From Streptomyces sp. LX-29 (GTDB lineage: Bacteria > Actinomycetota > Actinomycetes > Streptomycetales > Streptomycetaceae), in contig NZ_CP089746.1 in assembly GCF_029541745.1 (NCBI RefSeq), positions 6,891,559 through 6,955,558 of the forward strand: a DNA stretch of 64,000 nucleotides, given 5' to 3'. The notes beneath the pieces were generated by a model. The model worked only from the letters and a program-made list of their open reading frames with translations. It was not told the origin of the DNA and ran no database searches. Each line of letters starts with the position of its first letter. Within the stretch, counting starts at the first letter, position 1. This document shows, piece by piece, positions 50,060-58,090 of the stretch. Position numbers and translations under genes: made by a program.

Positions 50060-51223
50060 TCAGGTGCGGTAGGCGTAGTAGAGCGCGCGCGGGTTGGTGG
50101 CGATGATGCTGGCGACCGACTTCCGGTAGGTGTTGGTCTGGTGGTACGTCAGGTACGGGACGCCACTCCAGCTCCGGTAAGTGGTGATCATCGAGTGGTC
50201 CTTCGAGCCGTTCCGGTCGAAGTCCAGCTGCAGGATGTCGCCGAGGCCCATCTGGTACACGTTGGCCAGGTTGGTGGCCCGCTTCGAGTGCAGAGCAAAC
50301 CATGACCAGTCGTCGGCACCCACCCAGGAGTTCGTCTGGTACCGGGCGTCGTACCACCAGTTCCGGTAGTCGTCGTACATCCCGGAGTCGTGCTTCCAGC
50401 CACCGGCCTTCAGGGCCTGGCTGATGAAGTTGGTGCAGTCGCCACCCGCGTCGTTGAACTTGCGGTACGCGGGGTTGTAGTTCCGCCAGTACTTCTCCGC
50501 GTAGGCGGCCATGGCCTTGTAGTTGTAGCCGTCGGGCAGCTGACGCTTCGGCTTCGCCGGCGCGGGCCACGAGGTGGACGCCGGCGTCGCCTTGGGCAGC
50601 ACGCCCGCGGTCGTGGCGACCGTCGTGGTGGGCGCGTTGACCGCGGTGAGGCCGTCCTCCTTGGCCTTCATGCCGGTCAGCTCCCACGTGCCACCCGGCC
50701 GGGCGGCGAAGCTCAGCTCGTGGTGGGCCTGGAAGCCGGTCGTCGCGGGCTCGTCGCCGCGGACCTTCTTGTACCGGAGCGTGGTGGTCTCGGTCACCTG
50801 GACCGTGGCACGCCCGTCCTTGACGCGGACCTTGTCCACCGTGGTCCGGGTGTCGGCGGAGGTGTACGCCTCACCCAGCGCGGCGAGCCGCGCCTTGCGG
50901 GACCGCAGGGAGGACAGCGCGGACTTCTCCGACCGCGCCAGGCCCGCCGTCAGACGGGTCTGCTTGTTGCCGAGCGGCGCTATTCGCCGGGTCGGCTTGG
51001 CGTCCAGAAGCGCCGCGGTGCGGTCGGTCAGGACGGCGTCGGCGATCCGGCCGAAGGCGTCGACCGTCACGCTGTTCACCGTCCGGGCCTCGGTCGCGCC
51101 GCCCGTCGGGGCCGCGGCCTCGTGTCCGGCCGCGCTCGCTGCCGAAGCCGGCAGCAGAACGGCCGACACGGCCAGGGTCAGCGCCGCACCGACTGCGGTT
51201 CTGAACCTCGTTGGTTCCATCAT
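50060..51223 (-). CDS. Secreted protein with amidase domain (Amidase_6-like)
   Basis: About 387 residues from the first of two ATGs at 51223 (AGGGGAAAG upstream). A signal peptide (VGAALTLAVSAVLLPASAASAAG) is followed by a mostly helical and beta region (about 30-215). The C-terminal domain has YNYKAMAAYAEKYWRNYNPAYRKFNDAGGDCTNFISQAL with the Cys nucleophile in GGDCTNFISQ, and DHSMITTYRSW with the His, as in Amidase_6 (NlpC/P60-like) proteins. A role in cell-wall or peptide hydrolysis outside the cell is likely. Divergent from the membrane ECF gene. Confidence 0.88.
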   Translation of the reverse strand: MMEPTRFRTAVGAALTLAVSAVLLPASAASAAGHEAAAPTGGATEARTVNSVTVDAFGRIADAVLTDRTAALLDAKPTRRIAPLGNKQTRLTAGLARSEKSALSSLRSRKARLAALGEAYTSADTRTTVDKVRVKDGRATVQVTETTTLRYKKVRGDEPATTGFQAHHELSFAARPGGTWELTGMKAKEDGLTAVNAPTTTVATTAGVLPKATPASTSWPAPAKPKRQLPDGYNYKAMAAYAEKYWRNYNPAYRKFNDAGGDCTNFISQALKAGGWKHDSGMYDDYRNWWYDARYQTNSWVGADDWSWFALHSKRATNLANVYQMGLGDILQLDFDRNGSKDHSMITTYRSWSGVPYLTYHQTNTYRKSVASIIATNPRALYYAYRT

Positions 51224-51641
51224 CTTTCCCCTTGTCACCCGGTCCCCCACGGACCGGGGACGGAATCTTCGCACGAACTCCGGATCAACGGTGAGGGTGT
51301 GAAGAAAATGCGCTTCGAACTTGCGCAACGGGCTGTCAGGCAGGCCTCCGGAATGGGGTGAACGTGGCCGCAATCGGCCCGATATCCCCCTCTTGGTGAG
51401 ACGCGGCGTTGCGTCTCGCCGGGGTGTCCCTCGTCGTTCCGGTTCCTGTCGTTCCGCTTCCCGTCGTTCGGCGCCACGGGCGGTCGCTCGCCGGTGCGGG
51501 TGCCGCCGGTCACCGCTCTGACGACCACGGCCCGTCGGAAGTCGTCGAAAAGTCGTCCGTACTTTTTTGTTATCAGCCGATCGACCCCAGGTCTCCCAGG
51601 TGTCGGACGGGCGGCGAGCCCGGCACAGGAGAGGGGTACGG
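51224..51641. promoter_or_regulatory. Divergent control region between amidase-domain and ECF-CAP genes
   Basis: 418 bp. Near the ECF gene is an AT-rich patch with the inverted repeat AAAAGT (51548-51553) / ACTTTT (51561-51566), followed by TTTTGTTATCAG, the only markedly AT-rich sequence nearby and a good promoter candidate. Around 51435-51475 a GTCGTTC-containing unit of about 15 bp occurs three times. Nothing resembling a gene is seen. Confidence 0.55.
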
Positions 51642-53573
51642 ATGGTGCACAGCGAGGTTGGAGCGGAGGTCGTCGCAGCCGCGCGATCCGGTGACGCGGA
51701 GGCGCGCGACCAGCTCGTCGCCCTGTACCTGCCGCTGGTCTACAACATCGTGGGCCGCGCCCTGAACGGGCACGCGGACGTGGACGACGTCGTGCAGGAG
51801 ACGATGCTCCGGGCCCTCGGCGGGCTCGGCGGGCTGCGCGACCCCGCCAGCTTCCGCTCCTGGCTGGTGGCGATCGCCGTGAACCAGGTGCGGCGGCACT
51901 GGCAGCAGGAGCGCCGGACCGCGCCCGTCGGCGGGCTGCGGGAGGTCCACGAGGTGGCCCACCCCGAGCCCGACTTCGCCGACGCGACGATCGTGCGGCT
52001 CGGCCTGGAGGGGCAGCGCAAGGAGGTCGCCGAGGCGACGCGCTGGCTCGACGGCGATGAGCAGGAAGTCCTCTCCCTGTGGTGGCTGGAGGCCGTGGGC
52101 GAGCTCACGCGCGCCGAGGTCGCGGCCGCCCTGGAGCTGACGCCGCAGCACACCGCCGTCCGTGTGCAGCGCACCAAGGGGCAGTTGGAGACCGCGCGGG
52201 TCGTGGTCCGGGCGTTGAACGCCACGCCGCGCTGCGCCGGGCTGGACCACCTGGTCGGCAACTGGCACGGAGGCCCCTCCGTGCTGTGGCGCAAGCGGAT
52301 AGCCCGACACGCGCGCGGCTGCGCGGGTTGCTCCGGCCACCGTTCGGCGCTGGTGCCGGCCGAGGGGCTGCTGGTCGGTCTCGGGCTCGTCCCGGTCGCC
52401 GGCGCCCTCGTGGGCTGGCGGGCGAGCGACGCCGCCGCACCCCTCGCGTTCGCGCCGACGGGGTCCGCCACCCCCATGGACAGCGCCGACACCGTGACGT
52501 TCGAGGCCCCCGGATACGGGCCCACGGGACCCGCACACGACCCCGCGGCCCCCGCGTACGACCCCGTGGCCTCCGCGTACGGTCATCCGTCTCCCGCGTA
52601 CGGTCACGCGGACGCCGCGTACGACCCCGCGTCTTTCGCCGCCCCCGCGTACGACCTCGCGGCCTCCGCGCACGGCCCCGCCACTCCCGCGCACGGCCTC
52701 GCCGTGCCCGCGCACGGTTCCGCCGGGCACGCCGGCGGCGGGGTGCCGCCCCGGGTGGGCCGGCACCGGGCGCGCCGGCGCCCGCGCGCGGCGCAGGCGG
52801 CCGGAGCGGCGGCGCTGATCATGGCCGTGGGGGGAGCCGCGCTGCTGGTCGACGGGTTCCAGGACCGGGACGAGCAGACGGACAGCGCGTCGGCGCGCAC
52901 CGTGTCGCTGACGGAGGACACACCCGCCCCGGTGCGCTCCACCCCGGAGCGTCCGACCACCGCCCCCGCCAGCCGAGCGGACGAGCCCACCCGGCGCCCG
53001 GTGAAGAAGTCGACGAAGCCGACCCGCAAGCCCTCGTCGCGTCCCACGAAGGCCGCGCCGAGCACTCCGGCCGCGCCGAGTACTCCGACCACGCCGAGCA
53101 CCCCGACCGCCTCCGACGCGCCCAAGCCCCGGCCCACCCCGAGCCGCACGCCCGAGACGACTCCGGACCCGACGCCCGCCTCGGGGCGCGGTGAGCAACT
53201 CGCGGCGCAGGTCCTGGAGTTGGTCAACGTCGAGCGGGCGACCGCGGGGTGCTCGCCGGTGCGCCGCAACGACCTGCTGGTCACCGCGGCCCAGCGGCAC
53301 TCCGACGACATGGCGGCGCGCGACTACTTCGACCACACCTCCCCGGACGGCTCCGGGCCGGGGGACCGGATCACCGCCGCCGGCTACCGGTGGCGGACGT
53401 ACGGCGAGAACATCGCCGCCGGCCAGCAGACCGCCCAGTCGGTCATGGACTCCTGGATGAACAGCCCGGGGCACCGCCAGAACATCCTCAACTGCGACGT
53501 CACCGAGATGGGAGTGGGCGTCAACCTCGACTCCGGCGGGCCGATCTGGACCCAGGTGTTCGGCGCGCGCTGA
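51642..53573 (+). CDS. ECF sigma factor with Zn-binding motif, TM segment and C-terminal CAP/SCP domain
   Basis: About 643 residues from the ATG at 51642 (AGGAGAGGGG upstream). Residues 1 to about 190 are sigma-70 regions 2 and 4 (VVQETMLRALGGLGGLRDP, LTRAEVAAALELTPQHTAVRVQRTK). HARGCAGC (residues 223-230) is an H-x3-C-x2-C motif like that of zinc-binding anti-sigma domains. A repeat-rich AYGHP/AYDPA region (about 290-370) and a basic run precede a TM helix near 385-405. A Thr/Pro/Lys-rich stalk leads to a CAP domain (about 517-643: HSDDMAARDYFDHTSPDG, GENIAAG, WMNSPGHRQNIL). It looks like a membrane-held sigma factor with its own anti-sigma and sensor parts. Confidence 0.88.
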   Translation: MVHSEVGAEVVAAARSGDAEARDQLVALYLPLVYNIVGRALNGHADVDDVVQETMLRALGGLGGLRDPASFRSWLVAIAVNQVRRHWQQERRTAPVGGLREVHEVAHPEPDFADATIVRLGLEGQRKEVAEATRWLDGDEQEVLSLWWLEAVGELTRAEVAAALELTPQHTAVRVQRTKGQLETARVVVRALNATPRCAGLDHLVGNWHGGPSVLWRKRIARHARGCAGCSGHRSALVPAEGLLVGLGLVPVAGALVGWRASDAAAPLAFAPTGSATPMDSADTVTFEAPGYGPTGPAHDPAAPAYDPVASAYGHPSPAYGHADAAYDPASFAAPAYDLAASAHGPATPAHGLAVPAHGSAGHAGGGVPPRVGRHRARRRPRAAQAAGAAALIMAVGGAALLVDGFQDRDEQTDSASARTVSLTEDTPAPVRSTPERPTTAPASRADEPTRRPVKKSTKPTRKPSSRPTKAAPSTPAAPSTPTTPSTPTASDAPKPRPTPSRTPETTPDPTPASGRGEQLAAQVLELVNVERATAGCSPVRRNDLLVTAAQRHSDDMAARDYFDHTSPDGSGPGDRITAAGYRWRTYGENIAAGQQTAQSVMDSWMNSPGHRQNILNCDVTEMGVGVNLDSGGPIWTQVFGAR

Positions 53574-53802
53574 CGTACCGGCCCCGCCCGGAACCCCCCC
53601 ATCCCAGTCCCCATACCCCGTTCCCCACCCCCGTCATCGGCCCCCACGGCCATCCCCACACACCCCAACGCCCCACACCCCACACCCCACATACCGACCT
53701 TTCCCCGGTCATCCGTACCCCACGACCATCCCCACACCCCCACAGTCCCCACCCCCCACATACCCCCCCACGGGTAGTACACGAGTACAGACAGGAACAC
53801 TC

Positions 53803-55857
53803 ATGGAGCAGAATCGCCCCAGCCATCGGCGGAGCAAGGCGAGACGCAGACTGGCGCTGGTGGCCGCCGCGGCCGCGGCCGCGGCCGGGCTCGCCGTCGG
53901 CGTGGTCACCATCGGATCGGCGAGCACCGAGGACCGCCCGGCCGCCACGGACCGGCGGACTCCCGGTGCGGAGTTGTTGCAGGAGAACCCGCCCGAGCCG
54001 CTGAGCGAGGTGCCGGATTCCAACAAGCGGCGCGGCATGGTGTACCAGGGTCTCAAGCCCGCGCCCGAGGGCGACCCCTGCGTGGGCGTCTACGTCGTCT
54101 CCAAGGCGAAGCTGTGCACCCACGGACCGGACGCCCCGCCGAAGGGCGTCGACATCGCCAAGGACACCCCGCCCGCCGTGCGTCGGACCGTCCAGGCCCC
54201 GTCGCTGAAGGGCGGCGGCTCCGCCACGCCGGACGCCGCCGACGTCCTGCGCGGCGGCGTGCCCGCGCTTGACGCGCGGACGGGCGAGGCGGACCGTCCC
54301 GCCTCGGCGGCCTCCGGGCCGACCGCGGGCGACCCGAAGGCCGGCGCCGACACCAAGGTGGTCTGCGAGGGCGACGGCTCCTCCGGCAACCGGGTGCAGG
54401 TGCTCTACGTGCACGCCCCCGGCAACGACCGCTACGCGCAGTACGTGGCGTCCTTCAAGAAGTGGGCGGCCGAGGCGGACGTCATCTACGACGCCAGCGC
54501 CAAGGAGACCGGCGGCGCCCGGCACATCCGCTACGTCACCGAGTCCGACTGCACCGCCTCGGTGCTGAACGTCGAGGTGTCGGCCGACGCCCTGCGGGAG
54601 TTCGGCTCCACCAACAACGTGCTGGCGTCGAAGGGCTTCAACCGACGCGACCGCAAGTACATGATGTTCGTCGACGCCAAGGTGTACTGCGGCATCGGCA
54701 CCTTCAACGGCGACGAGCGTCCCGGCGCGGAGAACCTGAGCAACTTCGGTCCCTCCTACGGGCGCACGGACGCCGGCTGCTGGGGCGGCTCGACGCCGGC
54801 CCACGAACTGGGCCACAACCTCGGTGCGGTCAACAACAGCGCCCCCAACACCAGCCAGGGCGGGCACTGCGTCGACGAGTGGGACATCATGTGCTACTCG
54901 GACTCGCCGAACTACCCGCAGATGCGCACCGTGTGCCCGGAGCGCACCTCCGACGAGCGCCTGGACTGCAACCACGACGACTACTACAACACCGCGCCCA
55001 AGCGGGGTAGTTACCTCGACACCCACTGGAACATCGCCAACAACCGCTTCCTGATAGCCGGCGGTGGCGATACCGGGCCGAACCCGTCCCCGTCGCCCAC
55101 CCCGACCCGCACCCCGAACCCGACGCCCACGCCGACCCCGACCTCCACCCCCGGCCCGGCCACGGGCCCGGCCGCCAAGGTCAGCCAGATCACCTCCAAC
55201 TCCGCGGTGGTGAGCTGGGCCAAGGTTCCGTCCGTCGCCGGCTACACGCTCTACCTCGACGGAAAGAAGCTCGCCGACGTCACCGGCACCAGCGTCCGGG
55301 TCGTCCGGCTGCAGCCCGGCACGTCCTACCGGGTCGCGGTCGCCGTGCGCGAGGCGGGCGGCAAGACCTCGCAGCCCGGCGCCGCGCACGCGTTCCGCAC
55401 CCTGACCGCCGGTTCCGACTCCACGCCCACCGAGCCGGGGGCGAAGTACCTCATGCTCAACGCCCTCACCGGCCAGGCGGCCGACATGTGGGGCGGCTCC
55501 ACCAACAACGGCACGGTCGCCATCGCCTACCAGCGCCACGGCTACGCCAACCAGCAGTGGGTCTTCGAACCCGCCGGCGGCGACGCGGTGCGCGTGAAGT
55601 CGGCGGCGTCCGGAAAGTGCCTCCAGTTCTCCTCCGCGGTGGCGGGCCAGTACGTCGCCCAGCAGCCGTGCGGCGGTGCCGAGGGGCAGAAGTGGCGGCT
55701 GCGCGCGTCCGCGGACGGCACGTACGTCCTCCAGCCCCGGGACTCCTCGCTCGTGCTGGGTGTCAGCAAGCGCTGGTACTACGGCGGCTGGCTGCTGGAG
55801 CTCCAGCGCAAGAACGACGAGGGCTACCAGCGCTGGAGCCTGCAGCGCGCCTCGTGA
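53803..55857 (+). CDS. Secreted zinc metalloprotease-like protein with FN3 and ricin-type lectin domains
   Basis: About 684 residues from the ATG at 53803. A basic N-terminus and long Ala-rich signal segment (LVAAAAAAAAGLAVGVVTIGSA) precede a pro-region and a metzincin-like catalytic domain: AHELGHNLGAVNN gives the Zn-binding HExxHxxG and DIMCYSDSP the Met-turn, with several Cys. Near residue 425 starts a PTPTPTP linker, then a fibronectin type III domain (ITSNSAVVSWAKVPSVAGYTLY) and a ricin B-type beta-trefoil (MLNALTGQAADMWGG, NQQWVFEPAGG, CLQFSSAVAGQY). It is likely an extracellular protease targeted to a glycan. A C-rich 230-bp stretch precedes it. Confidence 0.9.
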   Translation: MEQNRPSHRRSKARRRLALVAAAAAAAAGLAVGVVTIGSASTEDRPAATDRRTPGAELLQENPPEPLSEVPDSNKRRGMVYQGLKPAPEGDPCVGVYVVSKAKLCTHGPDAPPKGVDIAKDTPPAVRRTVQAPSLKGGGSATPDAADVLRGGVPALDARTGEADRPASAASGPTAGDPKAGADTKVVCEGDGSSGNRVQVLYVHAPGNDRYAQYVASFKKWAAEADVIYDASAKETGGARHIRYVTESDCTASVLNVEVSADALREFGSTNNVLASKGFNRRDRKYMMFVDAKVYCGIGTFNGDERPGAENLSNFGPSYGRTDAGCWGGSTPAHELGHNLGAVNNSAPNTSQGGHCVDEWDIMCYSDSPNYPQMRTVCPERTSDERLDCNHDDYYNTAPKRGSYLDTHWNIANNRFLIAGGGDTGPNPSPSPTPTRTPNPTPTPTPTSTPGPATGPAAKVSQITSNSAVVSWAKVPSVAGYTLYLDGKKLADVTGTSVRVVRLQPGTSYRVAVAVREAGGKTSQPGAAHAFRTLTAGSDSTPTEPGAKYLMLNALTGQAADMWGGSTNNGTVAIAYQRHGYANQQWVFEPAGGDAVRVKSAASGKCLQFSSAVAGQYVAQQPCGGAEGQKWRLRASADGTYVLQPRDSSLVLGVSKRWYYGGWLLELQRKNDEGYQRWSLQRAS

Positions 55858-55887
55858 CCCGCGTGAGCTGATCACGTAGGTCCGGAC

Positions 55888-55929
55888 CGGGCCGGCGGCC
55901 GCGTTCTTTCCCCCGCGGCCGCCGGCCCG
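55888..55929 (+). terminator. Perfect 16-bp terminator stem after the metalloprotease gene
   Basis: CGGGCCGGCGGCCGCG (55888-55903) pairs exactly with CGCGGCCGCCGGCCCG (55914-55929); the loop is a 10-nt pyrimidine tract. It starts 31 bp past the stop codon and should form a very stable RNA hairpin. Confidence 0.9.
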
Positions 55930-56051
55930 CCCCCCGTTCCCCCGGTTTCCCCCGTTCCCCGTTTCCCCCTGTTCCCCCGGCTCTTCTCCCCCCCCAGCCG
56001 CTCCTCCGGCTCTCCTCGTCCCCCACCGCTCTCCCGTGTTCAGGAGTCCCC

Positions 56052-56690
56052 GTGCCCCACGCCCGTCGCCCACGACTCGCCCCGACCGCAGCCCGCGGCG
56101 CCGGTGCGGTCCTCCTCACCGCGTTCGCCGCGCTGCTCGCCCTCGGCCCGGCCGGGCCGGCCGCCGCGCACGGCGACACCATCCACTTCGAGGTGGAGAC
56201 CGCGGCCTCAGACGGACATGTGGAGGCCGTGGCGACCTGGGAGAACGACAACGACCCGGTGACGGACGCCATCGCGGGGACGCTGTCCGCCGTCGACGTC
56301 AACGGGCGCTCCCTCGGCCCCTGGAAGCTGGTCCCCGTCCCCGGCGAGGAGGCACGGTACACCACCCGTCAGGAACTGCCCCCGGGCCGTTGGACGGTGA
56401 CCGTCAACTGCGGCTTCCCCGACCTCGGCCGCGGCGAGGCCACGGTGGACGTGCCCGCCCGGGAGCGGCGCGCCGAGCGCCCGGAGCCCGCCGGGCGCCC
56501 GGAGTCCGCGAAGCCGGCGGGACCCGCCCGCGACGCGGACCGCGCGGAGCGGCAGGGGACGGCGGAGCGCGAGAGCGCCGGCGGCGACGAGGGCTCGTCG
56601 TCGGCGCTGCCCCTTTGGGCGGGCGCGGGCGCCGTGGGCGGCGGGGCGGCGGTGCTGCTGGTCCGCCGGCGCCGCGCTGCCGCGCGCTAG
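56052..56690 (+). CDS. Exported, C-terminally anchored protein
   Basis: About 212 residues from the GTG at 56052 (CAGGAG upstream). A signal peptide (GAGAVLLTAFAALLALGPAGPAAAHG) is cut near AAAHG, leaving an extracellular beta-sandwich-like domain (DTIHFEVETAASDGHVEAVATWENDNDPV, RWTVTVNCGFPDLG). The mature N-terminal His recalls CopC-like proteins, but other copper ligands are not clear. A Glu/Arg/Pro-rich stalk and a TM helix (ALPLWAGAGAVGGGAAVLLV) with RRRR anchor it to the membrane. Family not recognised with confidence. Confidence 0.8.
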   Translation: MPHARRPRLAPTAARGAGAVLLTAFAALLALGPAGPAAAHGDTIHFEVETAASDGHVEAVATWENDNDPVTDAIAGTLSAVDVNGRSLGPWKLVPVPGEEARYTTRQELPPGRWTVTVNCGFPDLGRGEATVDVPARERRAERPEPAGRPESAKPAGPARDADRAERQGTAERESAGGDEGSSSALPLWAGAGAVGGGAAVLLVRRRRAAAR

Positions 56691-56705
56691 CCCGGCGTCG
56701 CCACG

Positions 56706-56739
56706 AGGGCCCTCAGGCGCCGAACAACCGCCGGGCCCT
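56706..56739 (+). terminator. Imperfect hairpin after the anchored protein gene
   Basis: AGGGCCCTCAGGCG faces CGCCGGGCCCT across a short loop, giving an imperfect stem with a bulge, starting 16 bp past the stop codon at 56690. Confidence 0.5.
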
Positions 56740-57339
56740 CCCCGTTCCCTCCGCCGTCGTACCCCGCCGTCGACCCCGCCGTTCTCGGCGCCAGGAGCTC
56801 CACCGTCGGCGGCCCCGGCGACCGAACGTCGCCCGTCCCGTGGCGACGTGTGGACACAGGGCTTTGCCCGGCGAGCGAGCGATGGACGGCCCCGGAGCCC
56901 GTCTTCGGCCCCGTACGGGCGGCGCCACCGCCGGCGGCACCGTGGTGTGGGCGCGGCCGCTGGACGACAATGCGGCGGATGAGTCCGATGCCGAAGGCGC
57001 GAGCCGTACGGAACCGAACCGCCGGTCCCCGAACGGCGCGACGGGGCGGGTGCCGCGGTCCGCAGCGGAGCCGCGCGCGGCACCGCGGCCGGTACGGAAC
57101 CGGAGCCGGTGGACCCGAGTCCGGCCGTCGGCCGTCGGCCGCGGGCCCGGAGGCGGCCGGCGGCGGTGAGCGGCCCGGTCCGGCTCGGCAGTGGCCCGGC
57201 CCGGCCCCGGCTCGGACGGGGCGGCCGGCCCACCGGTACCGCGGTGCCGCATGTCGCCAACGCGCCTTTCGGGCGGCGTCGGACAGCACGTTCGGCCCCC
57301 CGACGAGCGGGGCCTCAACGGCAACGGCGAGGAGACGCG
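56740..57339. other. 600-bp region without a convincing gene
   Basis: Frames on both strands are open here but give only Arg/Pro/Gly-rich sequence with no signal, domain or good start. The DNA is very GC-rich with several short inverted repeats. The end of the region (CGGCAACGGCGAGGAGA) provides the ribosome binding site for the dioxygenase gene. I take it as non-coding, with room for the dioxygenase promoter. Confidence 0.55.
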
Positions 57340-58017
57340 ATGCGCGATGACTTCGACCATGGCCCCGACCAAGACCCCGACCCCGATGCCGCCCTTGACC
57401 GCCGGGGCCGCCACGCAGCCGACGGCGACGCCGCCCGCCCCGACGGCCACGGTGCGGCGACGGCCGCCGAAGACGGCGCGGGAACGCCCGCCGGCCACGG
57501 CGGTCAGGAGACCCCCACGGCCGCCGAGGGACCGCTGTTCAAGCCGGAGACCCCCGAGCGCACGGACCTCATCGCCCCGGGGGTCCGCGGCGTCGAGCTC
57601 GAACTCGCCGGACACGTCTACGACCTGCGTCGCACCCCCGTGCCCGGTGCGCTCATCGAGTTCTGGCAGTGCGACCAGAACGGCGACTACGACACCTCCG
57701 GCTTCTCCCTGCGCGGGCACCAGTACACGACCCACCGGGGCGCCTTCCGGCTGCGCACCGTCATCCCGCGGGATTACTGGGGGCGTTGGGGCCGTCGGGC
57801 GCCGCACCTTCACACACGGATCCACGTCCCCGGCGGTCCACTGCTGGTGACACAGCTGTACTTCCCGGACGACACCCAGGCGTACGGCAGGGACTTCGCC
57901 GCGCTCAACGCCATGGACCCCCTCATCGACCGGGCCTGCACCCTCACCCTCACCGGCCCGCTGGAAGGCCGCTACCGCGGGACCTTCGACTTCGTCGTCA
58001 GGACCGGCGGCCACTGA
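57340..58017 (+). CDS. Intradiol ring-cleavage dioxygenase
   Basis: About 225 residues from the ATG at 57340 (GGCGAGGAG upstream). The first about 65 residues are Asp/Gly/Ala/His-rich and disordered. The catalytic domain begins around EGPLFKPETPERTDLI and contains PVPGALIEFWQCDQNGDYDTSGF, with ligand Tyr, IPRDYWGRWGRRAPHLHTRIH with the second Tyr and the HxH pair, so all four Fe(III) ligands are plausible. Such enzymes cleave catechols between the hydroxyls. Without a signal peptide it acts in the cytoplasm or by another route. Its substrate is unknown. Confidence 0.9.
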   Translation: MRDDFDHGPDQDPDPDAALDRRGRHAADGDAARPDGHGAATAAEDGAGTPAGHGGQETPTAAEGPLFKPETPERTDLIAPGVRGVELELAGHVYDLRRTPVPGALIEFWQCDQNGDYDTSGFSLRGHQYTTHRGAFRLRTVIPRDYWGRWGRRAPHLHTRIHVPGGPLLVTQLYFPDDTQAYGRDFAALNAMDPLIDRACTLTLTGPLEGRYRGTFDFVVRTGGH

Positions 58018-58090
58018 CCCCTCGTCCCCCGACCGCCCGACGATCCCTCGACCGCCCGACCCTCCGACCCTCCGACCCGTAAGGATTCCG

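Noticed and set aside
53521..56073. An 850-codon minus-strand frame opposite the metalloprotease
   Set aside because: The plus strand has HExxHxxG, FN3 and ricin motifs; the minus frame has only low-complexity Gly/Val/Arg.
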